DNA from: JAFGRU01 sp016934985
GTDB lineage: Bacteria > Desulfobacterota > Desulfuromonadia > Desulfuromonadales > JAAYDE01
Reading direction: 5' to 3'
Length of the DNA: 64,000 nucleotides
Assembly (NCBI GenBank): GCA_963665045.2
Contig: CAXXJQ010000003.1
Coordinates: forward strand, 496,001 to 560,000
Shown here piece by piece: positions 8,383-16,581 of this stretch. The position numbers and the translations under genes are program-made. Below the pieces are notes generated by a model that saw nothing but the letters and a program-made list of their open reading frames with translations, was not told where the DNA came from and ran no database searches. The number at the start of each line of letters is the position of its first letter. Positions within the stretch are counted from its first letter, which is position 1.

Positions 8383-9753
8383 ATGAGTACCATAACATTT
8401 GGCGGATTGGCAACAGGCCTCGATACGGGGGCTCTCGTCGAATCGCTCATGGCAGTTGAAAGAGAGCCCCTTTCCCTTTTAGCGACGGATAAGACATGGT
8501 TGAGCGCGCGCCTGGAGGCGTATCAGCAGTTCAATGCGAAACTGACCGCCTTTTCCGGGATTGCTTCGGACCTGAGTTCTCGGGAAAAGATACAGAGCCG
8601 CGAGGTCCAGTTAAGCTCTGAAAATCACTTTTCCGCCACCGCCTCGGCGGATGCCTCTTTAAGCAGGTACCAGGTCGAAGTGGTCGCGCTGGCCCAGGTT
8701 CAGAAAGATGTCAGCGATGGCTATGCCAGCAAAACATCTAATGAATTTGGTACCGGCACTATAGCAGTGACCGTGGGAGGAGGTGCGGCGATTAATATCG
8801 ATATCACCGCCGAGAACAACTCCCTGGAAGGCATCATGAATGCCATTAATGATGCGGATGTGGGCGTAACGGCCTCGATAATCAATGATGGAACGGAAAA
8901 CCCTTTCCGGTTGATTCTGACCGGTGAAAATGTTGCCACGGATTTTACTTTTGATGCCTCCGGCCTTGCAGGCGGAACCTATGCCGTTCCGACGTTGGTT
9001 ACTACTCAACCTGCCCAGGAAGCACACATTCGGGTCGACAATATTGATATATATGCAACGAGCAATACCCTGACCGAAGCCATTCCGGAGGTGACGCTCG
9101 AACTCAATCAGGCCGAAGAAGGGGTTTTCACCAATATTGAGGTTTCCCAGGATAATTCGGCTTTAAGAAGCATGATTGATGATTTTGTCTCCGGTTACAA
9201 CGAGGTCGTTTCGTTTATAACGGGGCAATCTCAGATGGGAGAAGATGATACCGCTGGAATACTGGTTGGGGATTCGGGACTGAACAATATCAAACGCCGG
9301 TTGCAGGGTATGCTGGGAGAAACTATCCGCACCTCCGGCAGTCTGAATTGTCTTTCCCAATTGGGTTTGGAAACTGAGCGGGATGGCACTTTGACCATTA
9401 ATGAGACGGTTCTGTCAAAAGTTATTTCGGGAAAGCAGGATGATATTGAAAAGCTGTTTCTCGGTGAAGGGAACGTCGATGGTATAGCCACCCGATTTCA
9501 GGATTACCTGGAAGGCATGACGAGTTCCACCCAGGGTTTTATGGCCGGGCAGAAGCAGAATATCGAAAGCAATATTGACCGCATAAATGACCGTATCGCC
9601 CAGATGGAACTTCGCCTTGAAAAGCGGGAGGCAACACTTCTTGACCAGTTCAATTCATTGGAATTATTAGTCAGTCAACTGAATGCTACCGGCGATTATA
9701 TGAATCAGCAGCTGGAGTCTCTCAATAACATGTGGAAATGGAACCAAGGATAA
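8383..9753 (+). CDS. fliD: Flagellar filament cap protein
   Basis: FliD is the distal cap that promotes flagellin polymerisation. The 456-aa product begins STITFGGLATGLDTGALVESLM, the conserved FliD N-terminal helix, and ends in the coiled-coil region (KREATLLDQFNSLELLVSQLNATGDYM). I chose ATG 8383, preceded by AGAGGAGGC at proper spacing; an in-frame start at 8350 would add 11 residues not seen in the family. fliS follows after four bases. Confidence 0.94.
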   Translation: MSTITFGGLATGLDTGALVESLMAVEREPLSLLATDKTWLSARLEAYQQFNAKLTAFSGIASDLSSREKIQSREVQLSSENHFSATASADASLSRYQVEVVALAQVQKDVSDGYASKTSNEFGTGTIAVTVGGGAAINIDITAENNSLEGIMNAINDADVGVTASIINDGTENPFRLILTGENVATDFTFDASGLAGGTYAVPTLVTTQPAQEAHIRVDNIDIYATSNTLTEAIPEVTLELNQAEEGVFTNIEVSQDNSALRSMIDDFVSGYNEVVSFITGQSQMGEDDTAGILVGDSGLNNIKRRLQGMLGETIRTSGSLNCLSQLGLETERDGTLTINETVLSKVISGKQDDIEKLFLGEGNVDGIATRFQDYLEGMTSSTQGFMAGQKQNIESNIDRINDRIAQMELRLEKREATLLDQFNSLELLVSQLNATGDYMNQQLESLNNMWKWNQG

Positions 9754-9757
9754 CATT

Positions 9758-10195
9758 ATGAATTCATATATGCACAAATACCAACAGAACCAGATCCAGA
9801 CAGCTTCCAAGGAGCAAATCCTGATTATGCTTTACGATGGAGCTATCCGTTTTGTTGGTCAGGCTCGCAGGACTGAAAATCACGTTGACAGACCCGAGCC
9901 GATCAGCCGGGCGATGGCGATCATTGTGGAACTTTCAAATACGCTGGACCGTGAAATTGGCGGGGAAATGGCTGAGAATCTGGACGCTCTTTATCATTTC
10001 ATGCTTCATAACCTGACCCAGGCCAACTTAAAAAAAGATGTCGAGCCTTTGGAAATAGTGGAAAAACTTTTGCGCGATCTTCGAGAGACCTGGGCTGAGG
10101 CGATTGAGCTTGTCAAAGGGGAACAGCAGGCTGAAAAAAAGGAATCTCCAAACGCTGAGAACACGGCGCTTAGAGCCTATTCAGTAGCATTGTGA
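9758..10195 (+). CDS. fliS: Flagellin-specific export chaperone
   Basis: FliS binds the C-terminal helix of flagellin in the cytoplasm and prevents premature polymerisation. The 145-aa product shows the four-helix pattern with YQQNQIQTASKEQILIMLYDGAIRF at the N-terminus and a conserved DREIGGEMAENLDALYHFM helix. It follows fliD by four bases, the conserved fliD-fliS pairing. The C-terminal tail (after residue 125) is polar and variable. Confidence 0.93.
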   Translation: MNSYMHKYQQNQIQTASKEQILIMLYDGAIRFVGQARRTENHVDRPEPISRAMAIIVELSNTLDREIGGEMAENLDALYHFMLHNLTQANLKKDVEPLEIVEKLLRDLRETWAEAIELVKGEQQAEKKESPNAENTALRAYSVAL

Positions 10196-10234
10196 TTCAC
10201 CCCCTTAAAGGGTTGGTGAAGGGATTTGGGGACA

Positions 10235-10651
10235 ATGAACACCTCAGAAATGCTTCAAAAAAAATTGGAAGAATCCAACGAGCAATACCGCCGGCTTCTT
10301 GATTTGTCGCGCGATATGGATGCCAACCTGAGCCGATGGAACGCTGCCAGGATTTCCGAGTACCTTTGTGAGGCCCGGAAATTGCAAAATGTGATTCGGG
10401 CATTGGATTCGGAGATTGTAGCGCTTCAGGAAGGAATTTCGATTCCGGATTCTTGCCGGCGGCTTCTTCAGGAGCGGACAGATATCGTGCGCGATGTCCT
10501 TGCCATCCTGGGAAAAAACAAAAAGGTTATTTCACGCATGCTGACCATGCTGGCGGATGATCTCGCAAAAAGCAAAAGTTTTCGACAAGCCGCAGGTGGA
10601 TATTTCAAAAAAAGTCGGACAACCGGGCGATCTTTTGAGCAAACCGTATGA
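10235..10651 (+). CDS. FliT-like flagellar chaperone (tentative)
   Basis: A 138-aa, all-helical, charged protein directly after fliS, where fliT is usually found. Its length and helical coiled-coil appearance (LEESNEQYRRLLDLSRDMD and a central helix EARKLQNVIRALDSEIVALQ) fit a FliT/FlgN-type chaperone, possibly for the cap protein FliD. There is no diagnostic motif, so the call rests mainly on position. ATG 10235 is chosen over TTG 10226. Confidence 0.55.
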   Translation: MNTSEMLQKKLEESNEQYRRLLDLSRDMDANLSRWNAARISEYLCEARKLQNVIRALDSEIVALQEGISIPDSCRRLLQERTDIVRDVLAILGKNKKVISRMLTMLADDLAKSKSFRQAAGGYFKKSRTTGRSFEQTV

Positions 10652-10681
10652 TTTTTCGGGAAGAATTTCCCACAACCATCA

Positions 10682-11347
10682 ATGCTCATGCAGGCGAAAG
10701 AAACGATAAAAAATTTTACAGTCGCAAAAATATCCCTTCCCGTCGAAGGCGACGAGATGGTGGAACTCGACTGTGTCATTCATATGACCACTCCCCCCAA
10801 TTTTGAGGCCGCGTTCCTGCCGGGCCAACTTCCCGCCAGTCGTCTGGATTTGGAAAAAACCTGTAAAGTTTTTTATCAATCTAATGGCGAAGCTCATTTG
10901 ATCAATTCTCAGATCAACCAGGTTATTTCTCCGGAAAAGCTTGCATTATCAGTAAAAAAGAACAAGATTTTTCAGCATGTCCGGGATTACTACCGGGTCG
11001 ATGCCTTTGGCCGGGTGGAATACCAGATAATTTCGAAAAATGACACCTCTTTTCATGTGTTTAATGGTGAAATTAATATTAGTGGAGGCGGTGCTCGCTT
11101 CCCGGTTAATAATGCATTCAGCCTTCGTCAAAAAGTAAGAATGACCTTCTTTTTTGACTCCCCCATTGAAATTGAAGTCGATTGTATCGGCGAGATTGTC
11201 AGAACCAGAAACTTTCACCGCAATAAGCATATTGCAGTCAAATTTATTGAAATGGAGCCCAAGGGCCGAGAGAAAATCATCGCGTTTTGCATGGCTGTCC
11301 AGAGGGAGGAGCTTCGTACCAAAGTCAGAATCGCCGATTCCCCCTGA
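10682..11347 (+). CDS. PilZ domain protein, probable c-di-GMP receptor (YcgR-like)
   Basis: A 221-aa protein with an N-terminal beta-rich region (residues 10-100) and a C-terminal PilZ domain. Both halves of the c-di-GMP-binding signature are present: the RxxxR loop (R-D-Y-Y-R, about residue 101) and N-x-S-x-x-G (NISGGG, about 132). The arrangement resembles YcgR-type flagellar brake proteins, which slow the motor when c-di-GMP is high. Its place at the end of the flagellar cluster supports a motility role. The start could be the second ATG (10688). Confidence 0.78.
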   Translation: MLMQAKETIKNFTVAKISLPVEGDEMVELDCVIHMTTPPNFEAAFLPGQLPASRLDLEKTCKVFYQSNGEAHLINSQINQVISPEKLALSVKKNKIFQHVRDYYRVDAFGRVEYQIISKNDTSFHVFNGEINISGGGARFPVNNAFSLRQKVRMTFFFDSPIEIEVDCIGEIVRTRNFHRNKHIAVKFIEMEPKGREKIIAFCMAVQREELRTKVRIADSP

Positions 11348-11425
11348 TTTAAATTGGCAGCCTGTTAAAATTGCTCGTTGATTATTTTTGCAGATATTTT
11401 TTCAGGCTCTGTTTTGGGAGGAGAC

Positions 11426-12118
11426 ATGCCTTTTAACCCGATTGAGAAAAGCCTTGCATCGGGATTGCTGGCTAAAATATCAATTCCTTCTAATGAAGGG
11501 TTGGCTTTTACCTTTTTCGCCCGTTTGCAGGGGTTTAATTACCCCTACATTGAGGCTGAATTCCCGGGGAAAAAACTGCCGGATGATTTTATTCCCGATG
11601 ATTGGGTTGTTACAGTCAATTCGGGAATACACCTGGTTTCCATTCAAGCCCGAGTTGAAAACCGTTTGAGTCCAAGCCTGTTTCGTCTGCAAATTTTGCA
11701 CTCCCAGCATCATGTGCAGGGCCGTCGGCATCAGCGTGTGGAAGCCGAAGTCTATCTCAGGTGTTTCTCCGACGGGCTGGATTTCAAGGAGTGGGTCAAA
11801 CCTCTGAGGAAAAAAGTGGATATTAGTCAGACCGGGATTCGCTTCTTGTCCGATGGAGAGTTTCCCCTGGGAGCGCATATCCGGCTTGAACTCTATCTGT
11901 TGGGGCCGGTTCTGGAAAAAGTGATGTTTGAAGGTCAGGTTCTAAGAACGGTTGCCAAGGAATCCAAAGTGCATGAGGTTTCCATTCAAATAACGGAAGT
12001 TGATCCTCAGGATGAGGAGAAAATTGCGGCATTTTGCATGGTGCAACAGTTTCAAAACATGAAAACCAAGGCGGAAGGGTTCTCCTTTCTGAAAAGTCTT
12101 CCTACGTTATCCCGCTGA
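11426..12118 (+). CDS. Second PilZ domain protein (YcgR-like)
   Basis: A 230-aa paralogue of the preceding gene. The RxxxR motif (R-R-H-Q-R) and D-x-S-x-x-G (DISQTG) are both intact, so c-di-GMP binding is expected. The ATG at 11426 has GGGAGGAG upstream. The end of the domain (DEEKIAAFCMVQQ) aligns with the first copy (REKIIAFCMAVQ), but the N-terminal halves differ widely, pointing to an old duplication with divergence of the output domain. Confidence 0.77.
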   Translation: MPFNPIEKSLASGLLAKISIPSNEGLAFTFFARLQGFNYPYIEAEFPGKKLPDDFIPDDWVVTVNSGIHLVSIQARVENRLSPSLFRLQILHSQHHVQGRRHQRVEAEVYLRCFSDGLDFKEWVKPLRKKVDISQTGIRFLSDGEFPLGAHIRLELYLLGPVLEKVMFEGQVLRTVAKESKVHEVSIQITEVDPQDEEKIAAFCMVQQFQNMKTKAEGFSFLKSLPTLSR

Positions 12119-12259
12119 AATTCTGGTGCAAAAGGAACGTTGTATTAGTTCTGTTTTTCGTGGCAATCATGTTGTTTTAAGCCGTAATTTCCTTGGTTTG
12201 GCCAAAACGGAAAATAACGGCAACTTAAATAAAATCCAGCCAATGGTGTCCCACGAAAA

Positions 12260-13288
12260 ATGATAACCATAAAGCCAGTTTCCGAAGCAATTCCCGCCAA
12301 AACTGTCCAGTCTTCTCCAGGGCAGGATAATCCAGCTTTCAAGGCTATGAGCCCCGGCAAAATACTAAATATCGAGGTGGTCCGGGGCGGGCAGGGTGAT
12401 GCCTTGCTTAAGTGGGGTGATTTCCAGTTCCGAGCGGAATCCCAGTTTCCGTTGCGCGAAGGGGAGACTCTCAACCTTTTAGTTACGGAAAATTCGTCTC
12501 AGATCAAACTGAAAATTCTGTCAAACCGTTCACAGTCACTACGGAATTGTTGGCCGCTTTTGGCGGAAAAAAATCTCTTGCCGCGTTTGCTGACCACCGT
12601 TTTTTCCCGCCCCGACCTGCTGACCAATCCCCTGCCTTCTGAAATCGCCAAAAGCCTGGATTTGTTTCGAAATTTCCAAGATAGTCCGGAGAATCTCGAT
12701 GTGGAGCAGGTCGAGCAACTCCTTCGCATGCTGGGAATGAAATTTTCTTCAGGCAATGAAGAGGAAGGGATGGACTACGAAGCGAGGTCTTTAAAATCCT
12801 GCCTGCAAGAGTTGCTGGCGGGATTGAAAGAGCCTGGTTCAGATCTCGGCAAAAGGCTGGAAGCGGTTTTCGATGGGCTTGGTAAAAGTGATATGGCGGG
12901 ACAGGAAGGAAAAACGACCGAGGCCGGCTATACATTCCTGCCGCTTCCTTTCCTGGAAAAAGGGTTTTTGGTGTTTCAGAAATCGGCTGGCGAAAATAAT
13001 GGCGAAGAGGATTCTCCATGGCGTTTGAGTCTGTTTCTTGAAACCAGTTCCCTGGGGGAGCTGCAAATTGATTTTTTGGAGCACGATAACGGTCTGCTTT
13101 TGAAGTTTGTTTCCGGCTCGCAGGACGTGAAAATGTTTTTAGAGGCTTGCGGAAATGATTTAAAGAAAGTTTTGACGGCTCTGCCCCTTCGGAGCCTGAC
13201 GTTTGAAACTGCAGTAGTGCCGCCAGTAAACTCCCTGTTAAAACGTATCGCCGGAAAGGATAAAGGGGTCTTGGAGACTTGGGTTTAA
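12260..13288 (+). CDS. FliK-like hook-length control domain protein
   Basis: A 342-aa protein with a polar N-terminal half and a C-terminal region (about 235-320, WRLSLFLETSSLGELQIDFLE followed by a predicted helix) that follows the FliK C-terminal pattern in which 'LG.(L/V)(E/Q)I' strands precede a helix. It is followed after one base by a stand-alone FlhB C-terminal-like domain, the natural partner of FliK in switching export specificity. Identification is by architecture and context; sequence similarity is modest. Confidence 0.6.
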   Translation: MITIKPVSEAIPAKTVQSSPGQDNPAFKAMSPGKILNIEVVRGGQGDALLKWGDFQFRAESQFPLREGETLNLLVTENSSQIKLKILSNRSQSLRNCWPLLAEKNLLPRLLTTVFSRPDLLTNPLPSEIAKSLDLFRNFQDSPENLDVEQVEQLLRMLGMKFSSGNEEEGMDYEARSLKSCLQELLAGLKEPGSDLGKRLEAVFDGLGKSDMAGQEGKTTEAGYTFLPLPFLEKGFLVFQKSAGENNGEEDSPWRLSLFLETSSLGELQIDFLEHDNGLLLKFVSGSQDVKMFLEACGNDLKKVLTALPLRSLTFETAVVPPVNSLLKRIAGKDKGVLETWV

Positions 13289-13289
13289 G

Positions 13290-13580
13290 ATGGAAAAAAC
13301 GCCAAAAGTAAAAAAAGCGGCTGCGCTGCTTTATGATAAAGAAAAAGATGCCGCCCCACGCATCATTGCCAGCGGACGCGGTCAGGTTGCCGAACGGATC
13401 ATTGAAACCGGCCGGGATGCGGGCGTGGCAGTAATGGAAGATGCGGAACTTGGCGAGGTTCTGGAGGCACTGCCTTTGGGTGCGCAAATTCCTCCGGAAC
13501 TTTATCAGGCTGTTGCCGAGGTCCTGGCTTTTGTCTACCAGGCCGGACAGAAATATTCGCAGAGCAGGAAGGGGGGCTGA
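13290..13580 (+). CDS. Stand-alone FlhB C-terminal domain homologue (FhlB/YlqH type)
   Basis: A 96-aa protein similar to the cytoplasmic C-terminal domain of FlhB: KKAAALLYDKEKDAAPRIIASG, then VAERIIETGRDAGVAVMEDAEL and IPPELYQAVAEVLAFVY. The export-gate membrane part and the NPTH autocleavage site are absent. Such short homologues exist in several phyla and can act in the flagellar export apparatus, but their role is less clear than that of FlhB. The pairing with the FliK-like gene (one-base gap) suggests a shared role in substrate-specificity switching. Confidence 0.82.
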   Translation: MEKTPKVKKAAALLYDKEKDAAPRIIASGRGQVAERIIETGRDAGVAVMEDAELGEVLEALPLGAQIPPELYQAVAEVLAFVYQAGQKYSQSRKGG

Positions 13581-13599
13581 GGGGACAAGCAAAACCAAT

Positions 13600-13735
13600 T
13601 AACCGCTGAGAACGCCGAGGTCGCAGAGGAAATCCAAGATTAAAAACCAAACTTAAATTTGTTACAGTCACACGTCACACGTCGCTGGTCACCTGTCATA
13701 GGGTTTTTACTTAAAACCTAAAACTTTAAACTATC
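13600..13735. repeat. Degraded intergenic repeat words
   Basis: A gap made of worn iterated words: AACCGCTGAGAACGCCGAGG and CGCAGAGG, then GTCACACGTCACACGTCGCTGG, written here as repeats of a GTCAC-CGT unit, then TTACTTAAAACCTAAAACTT. The same word families recur in gaps near 33.6, 36.5, 36.9, 40.6, 41.4 and 45.0 kb. Confidence 0.6.
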
Positions 13736-13736
13736 T

Positions 13737-14288
13737 TTATCCTTCATTAAAAATTTCTGCTGAAAAGATATATAAACGTGTGTCGCTCGCGTTCCAGGCA
13801 TCGCGTGGCAATCCAGCCTTAACGCAGGTTTGCTCAAGGAAAGTCATCCTGTCCCAGTTGTATTCAGTGGCCACCTGGGGAAGCAGTACCCCCCGGCTGT
13901 AGCCTCTTTCAAGATATATCCCATGGGTGCCGACTTCGATTTGTTCAGGGCTGTTCGCCTCAATGAGAGGCGAGAGAACGGAAATCTCAAGGGTAAAATT
14001 CCCCAGTTCCTTTTCGGTCATGGGGCGGAAACGGGGATCACGCGTCGCTGCCGAAATGGCCATTTCGGCAACCTCCTGATAAAGCGGTTTTTCTGAGGTG
14101 AAAACGCCGATGCACCCTCGCAAATTACCTGTTTGGCGGATGGTTACGAAACACCCTCGCTTTTCATTTAGTGTGGGGTCGTCCGACGGAGCCAACTCCA
14201 GTTTGTTGTTGCGGACATATTCTTCGATGGCCTGACGGGCAATAGAAAGCAGGGTGGATTTGTGCTCGGCACTCAGGGTTTCTGACAT
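13737..14288 (-). CDS. AMMECR1 domain protein (AmmeMemoRadiSam protein A type)
   Basis: A 183-aa AMMECR1-family protein. The invariant LRGCIG motif is present (NLRGCIGVF), with AATRDPRFRPMT and YLERGYSRGVLLPQVA typical of the family. In bacteria this domain is often encoded beside Memo and a radical SAM protein, but neither is next to it here, so it is an orphan copy. The ATG at 14288 has GGAGG four bases upstream; a TTG just before it is too close to that site. Molecular function of the family is not established. Confidence 0.85.
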   Translation of the reverse strand: MSETLSAEHKSTLLSIARQAIEEYVRNNKLELAPSDDPTLNEKRGCFVTIRQTGNLRGCIGVFTSEKPLYQEVAEMAISAATRDPRFRPMTEKELGNFTLEISVLSPLIEANSPEQIEVGTHGIYLERGYSRGVLLPQVATEYNWDRMTFLEQTCVKAGLPRDAWNASDTRLYIFSAEIFNEG

Positions 14289-14304
14289 CAAACCTCCGAT
14301 AACT

Positions 14305-14425
14305 CAGGTACATAGACTGTAGGCTGAAGGCTGAAGGTTTAAGGCCGTTGAAACAAAACTTTTCCCAAAATACGGGGTCGCTTTTAATCTTTTTAGCCTT
14401 CAGTCTAAATTTTTTCAGCCTATCC
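14305..14425. repeat. Intergenic inverted word repeat (GGCTGAAGG family)
   Basis: GACTGTAGGCTGAAGGCTGAAGG (14315-14337, shown in part) is met by TAGCCTTCAGTC and TTTCAGCCTA about 60 bases later, forming loose inverted copies. A fragment of the same family (CAGCCTTCGGTCTTC) precedes maf near 40.7 kb. Confidence 0.5.
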
Positions 14426-14432
14426 CCATAAC

Positions 14433-16244
14433 CTAAACAGCCAGTTTGTGCTGTTTTTTTCTCTCGATGGCGCTCAGGGTTTTCTTTCTGAGGCGGATGG
14501 ACCTCGGGGTTATTTCGACCAGTTCATCATCTTCGATAAATTCCAGGGCCTGCTCCAATGAAAATATGCGGGGTGGGACCAGACGGACGGCTTCGTCGCT
14601 TCCGGAAGCGCGCATGTTGGTGAGCTTTTTTCCTTTGGCGGGGTTAACGACCAGATCGCTGTCTTTGGCGTGTTGACCCAGAATCATCCCTTCGTAAACC
14701 CTCACTCCGGGACCGACGAAAAGGATGCCGCGTTCCTGAAGGTTGAAAAGGGCGTAGGCTACTGTTTCACAGGGTTCCATGGCGACAAGCACGCCATTTT
14801 GGCGCCTGGAAATTCCACCTTTGTCGGGGCCATATTCAAGGAAGGTGTGGGTCATGATTCCGGTGCCATGAGTGTCGGTCAGGAAGTCGTTGCGAAATCC
14901 GATCAGGCCCCTGGCGGGGATAACGAACTCTATGCGGACATTTCCCTCGCGGGGGTGCATGGCCAGCATTTCCGCCTTGCGAAGGCCGAGCTTTTCAATC
15001 ACCACGCCCTGGTATTCCTCAGGGACGTCAATTACAAGGGTTTCCATGGGTTCACAGCGCACACCGTCAATGGTCCTGTAGATGACCTCCGGTTTGGAAA
15101 CGGCCAGTTCATAACCCTCGCGACGCATGTTTTCAATAAGGATGGAAAGGTGCAGCTCCCCCCGTCCGGAAACTTTAAAGGTGTCGGTATCGGTGGTTTC
15201 CTCGACGCGCAGGGAGACATTGGAACGGAGCTCTTTAAGGAGCCGTTCGCGAAGTTGGCGGGAAGTCACGAATTTTCCTTCGGTGCCAGCGAAAGGGGAT
15301 TTATTGACCATGAAAAACATGGAAAGGGTGGGCTCGTCGATTGAGACGTATGGAATGGCCTCCGGATTTTCCGGACAGGTAAAAGAGTCGCCGATACTGA
15401 CTTCTTCAAATCCGGCGATGGAGACGATGTCTCCTGCAGCGGCCGATTCCATCTCGACCTGCTTCAATCCGTCATAGCCGATAAGTTTGGAAATCTGGCC
15501 TTTGATCACAGGGCCATTATTTTTTATAAGGGTTGTCTGCTCGCCTTTTCGAATTCTGCCGCGGAAGATTTTCCCGGTTGCCAGGCGGCCGATATACTCG
15601 TTGTAGTCGATGCTGGCGACAAGCATCTGAAAAGACCCCTCGGGGTCGCCCTCGGGCGGGTGGACTTTTTCCAGGATGGTTTGGAAAAGAGGTTCCAGAT
15701 TGTCGGATGCCTGGTTGAGGTCGAGGGTTGCCGTGCCGGCCTTGGCGCAAGTATAGACGATAGGGAAATCGAGTTGTTCATCGTTTGCGTTCAGTTCGCA
15801 AAAGAGGTCAAATGCCAGGTCCACGACTTCTTCGGGCCTGGCGCCGGGCCGGTCGATCTTATTGATGACCACGATGGGTCGATGGCCCAGTTCCAGGGAT
15901 TTTTTTAAAACAAAGCGGGTCTGGGGCATGGGGCCTTCAAAAGCATCTACCAGGAGCAGTACAGAGTCGACCATTTTCAGGACACGTTCCACCTCACCGC
16001 CGAAATCGGCGTGACCGGGGGTGTCGACAATATTGATCTTGACGCCCTTGTGCTGGACAGCCAGGTTTTTGGATAAAATCGTAATGCCCCGTTCTTTTTC
16101 AAGGTCATGACGGTCCATGATTCTTTCGGTGATGGCCTGATTGGAGCGGAACACACCGGACTGTTTGAGCATGGCGTCCACCAGAGTAGTTTTTCCATGG
16201 TCGACATGAGCGATAATAGCGATGTTGCGGATTTTCCGGGACAT
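14433..16244 (-). CDS. typA: Ribosome-associated translational GTPase BipA
   Basis: A 603-aa translational GTPase of the EF-G/LepA superfamily. The G1 motif AHVDHGKTT, switch region ERGITI, G3 DTPGHADF and G4 NKID are all present in residues 1-140, followed by domain II, EF-G-like domains III and V, and the BipA-specific C-terminus (PRSIRLRKKTLSAIERKK). BipA assists ribosome assembly and is needed for growth under cold or other stress. It appears to be transcribed alone. Confidence 0.97.
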   Translation of the reverse strand: MSRKIRNIAIIAHVDHGKTTLVDAMLKQSGVFRSNQAITERIMDRHDLEKERGITILSKNLAVQHKGVKINIVDTPGHADFGGEVERVLKMVDSVLLLVDAFEGPMPQTRFVLKKSLELGHRPIVVINKIDRPGARPEEVVDLAFDLFCELNANDEQLDFPIVYTCAKAGTATLDLNQASDNLEPLFQTILEKVHPPEGDPEGSFQMLVASIDYNEYIGRLATGKIFRGRIRKGEQTTLIKNNGPVIKGQISKLIGYDGLKQVEMESAAAGDIVSIAGFEEVSIGDSFTCPENPEAIPYVSIDEPTLSMFFMVNKSPFAGTEGKFVTSRQLRERLLKELRSNVSLRVEETTDTDTFKVSGRGELHLSILIENMRREGYELAVSKPEVIYRTIDGVRCEPMETLVIDVPEEYQGVVIEKLGLRKAEMLAMHPREGNVRIEFVIPARGLIGFRNDFLTDTHGTGIMTHTFLEYGPDKGGISRRQNGVLVAMEPCETVAYALFNLQERGILFVGPGVRVYEGMILGQHAKDSDLVVNPAKGKKLTNMRASGSDEAVRLVPPRIFSLEQALEFIEDDELVEITPRSIRLRKKTLSAIERKKQHKLAV

Positions 16245-16581
16245 GAAATTAGCCGATCTAATGATTGTGTAATAACCTATCTTCTCAGTTTAGCAAAACT
16301 TTTAAATACTAAAGCAGAATCATCCTGAATTCCAGTTAAAAAACGATTTTTTAAACAATGAATGAAACTATTCAGTACAAGGACTCGTGTTGCCCCATTG
16401 ATGAGTTTACGCGGTCCTCGGAATGGGTGATGCGAGGCCTTGTGCCAATAAGCTGAAATATAACAATGAATCATGCTTTCAAACTTGTTTCTGGCTTTCT
16501 TTGGTGAGAGTAATAAACTTGTAAAAAAGAGTGTGCCTCGCAGCCCATATTTACAGCAATTTTATGGAGAAGGAGGGCATC
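16245..16581. other. Divergent intergenic region typA / M48-like lipoprotein
   Basis: A 337-bp region between divergently transcribed genes that must hold both promoters. I see a possible minus-strand promoter (TTGCTA, 16 bases, TATTAC) upstream of typA but it is weak. No gene or hairpin with a T-run stands out. Confidence 0.4.
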
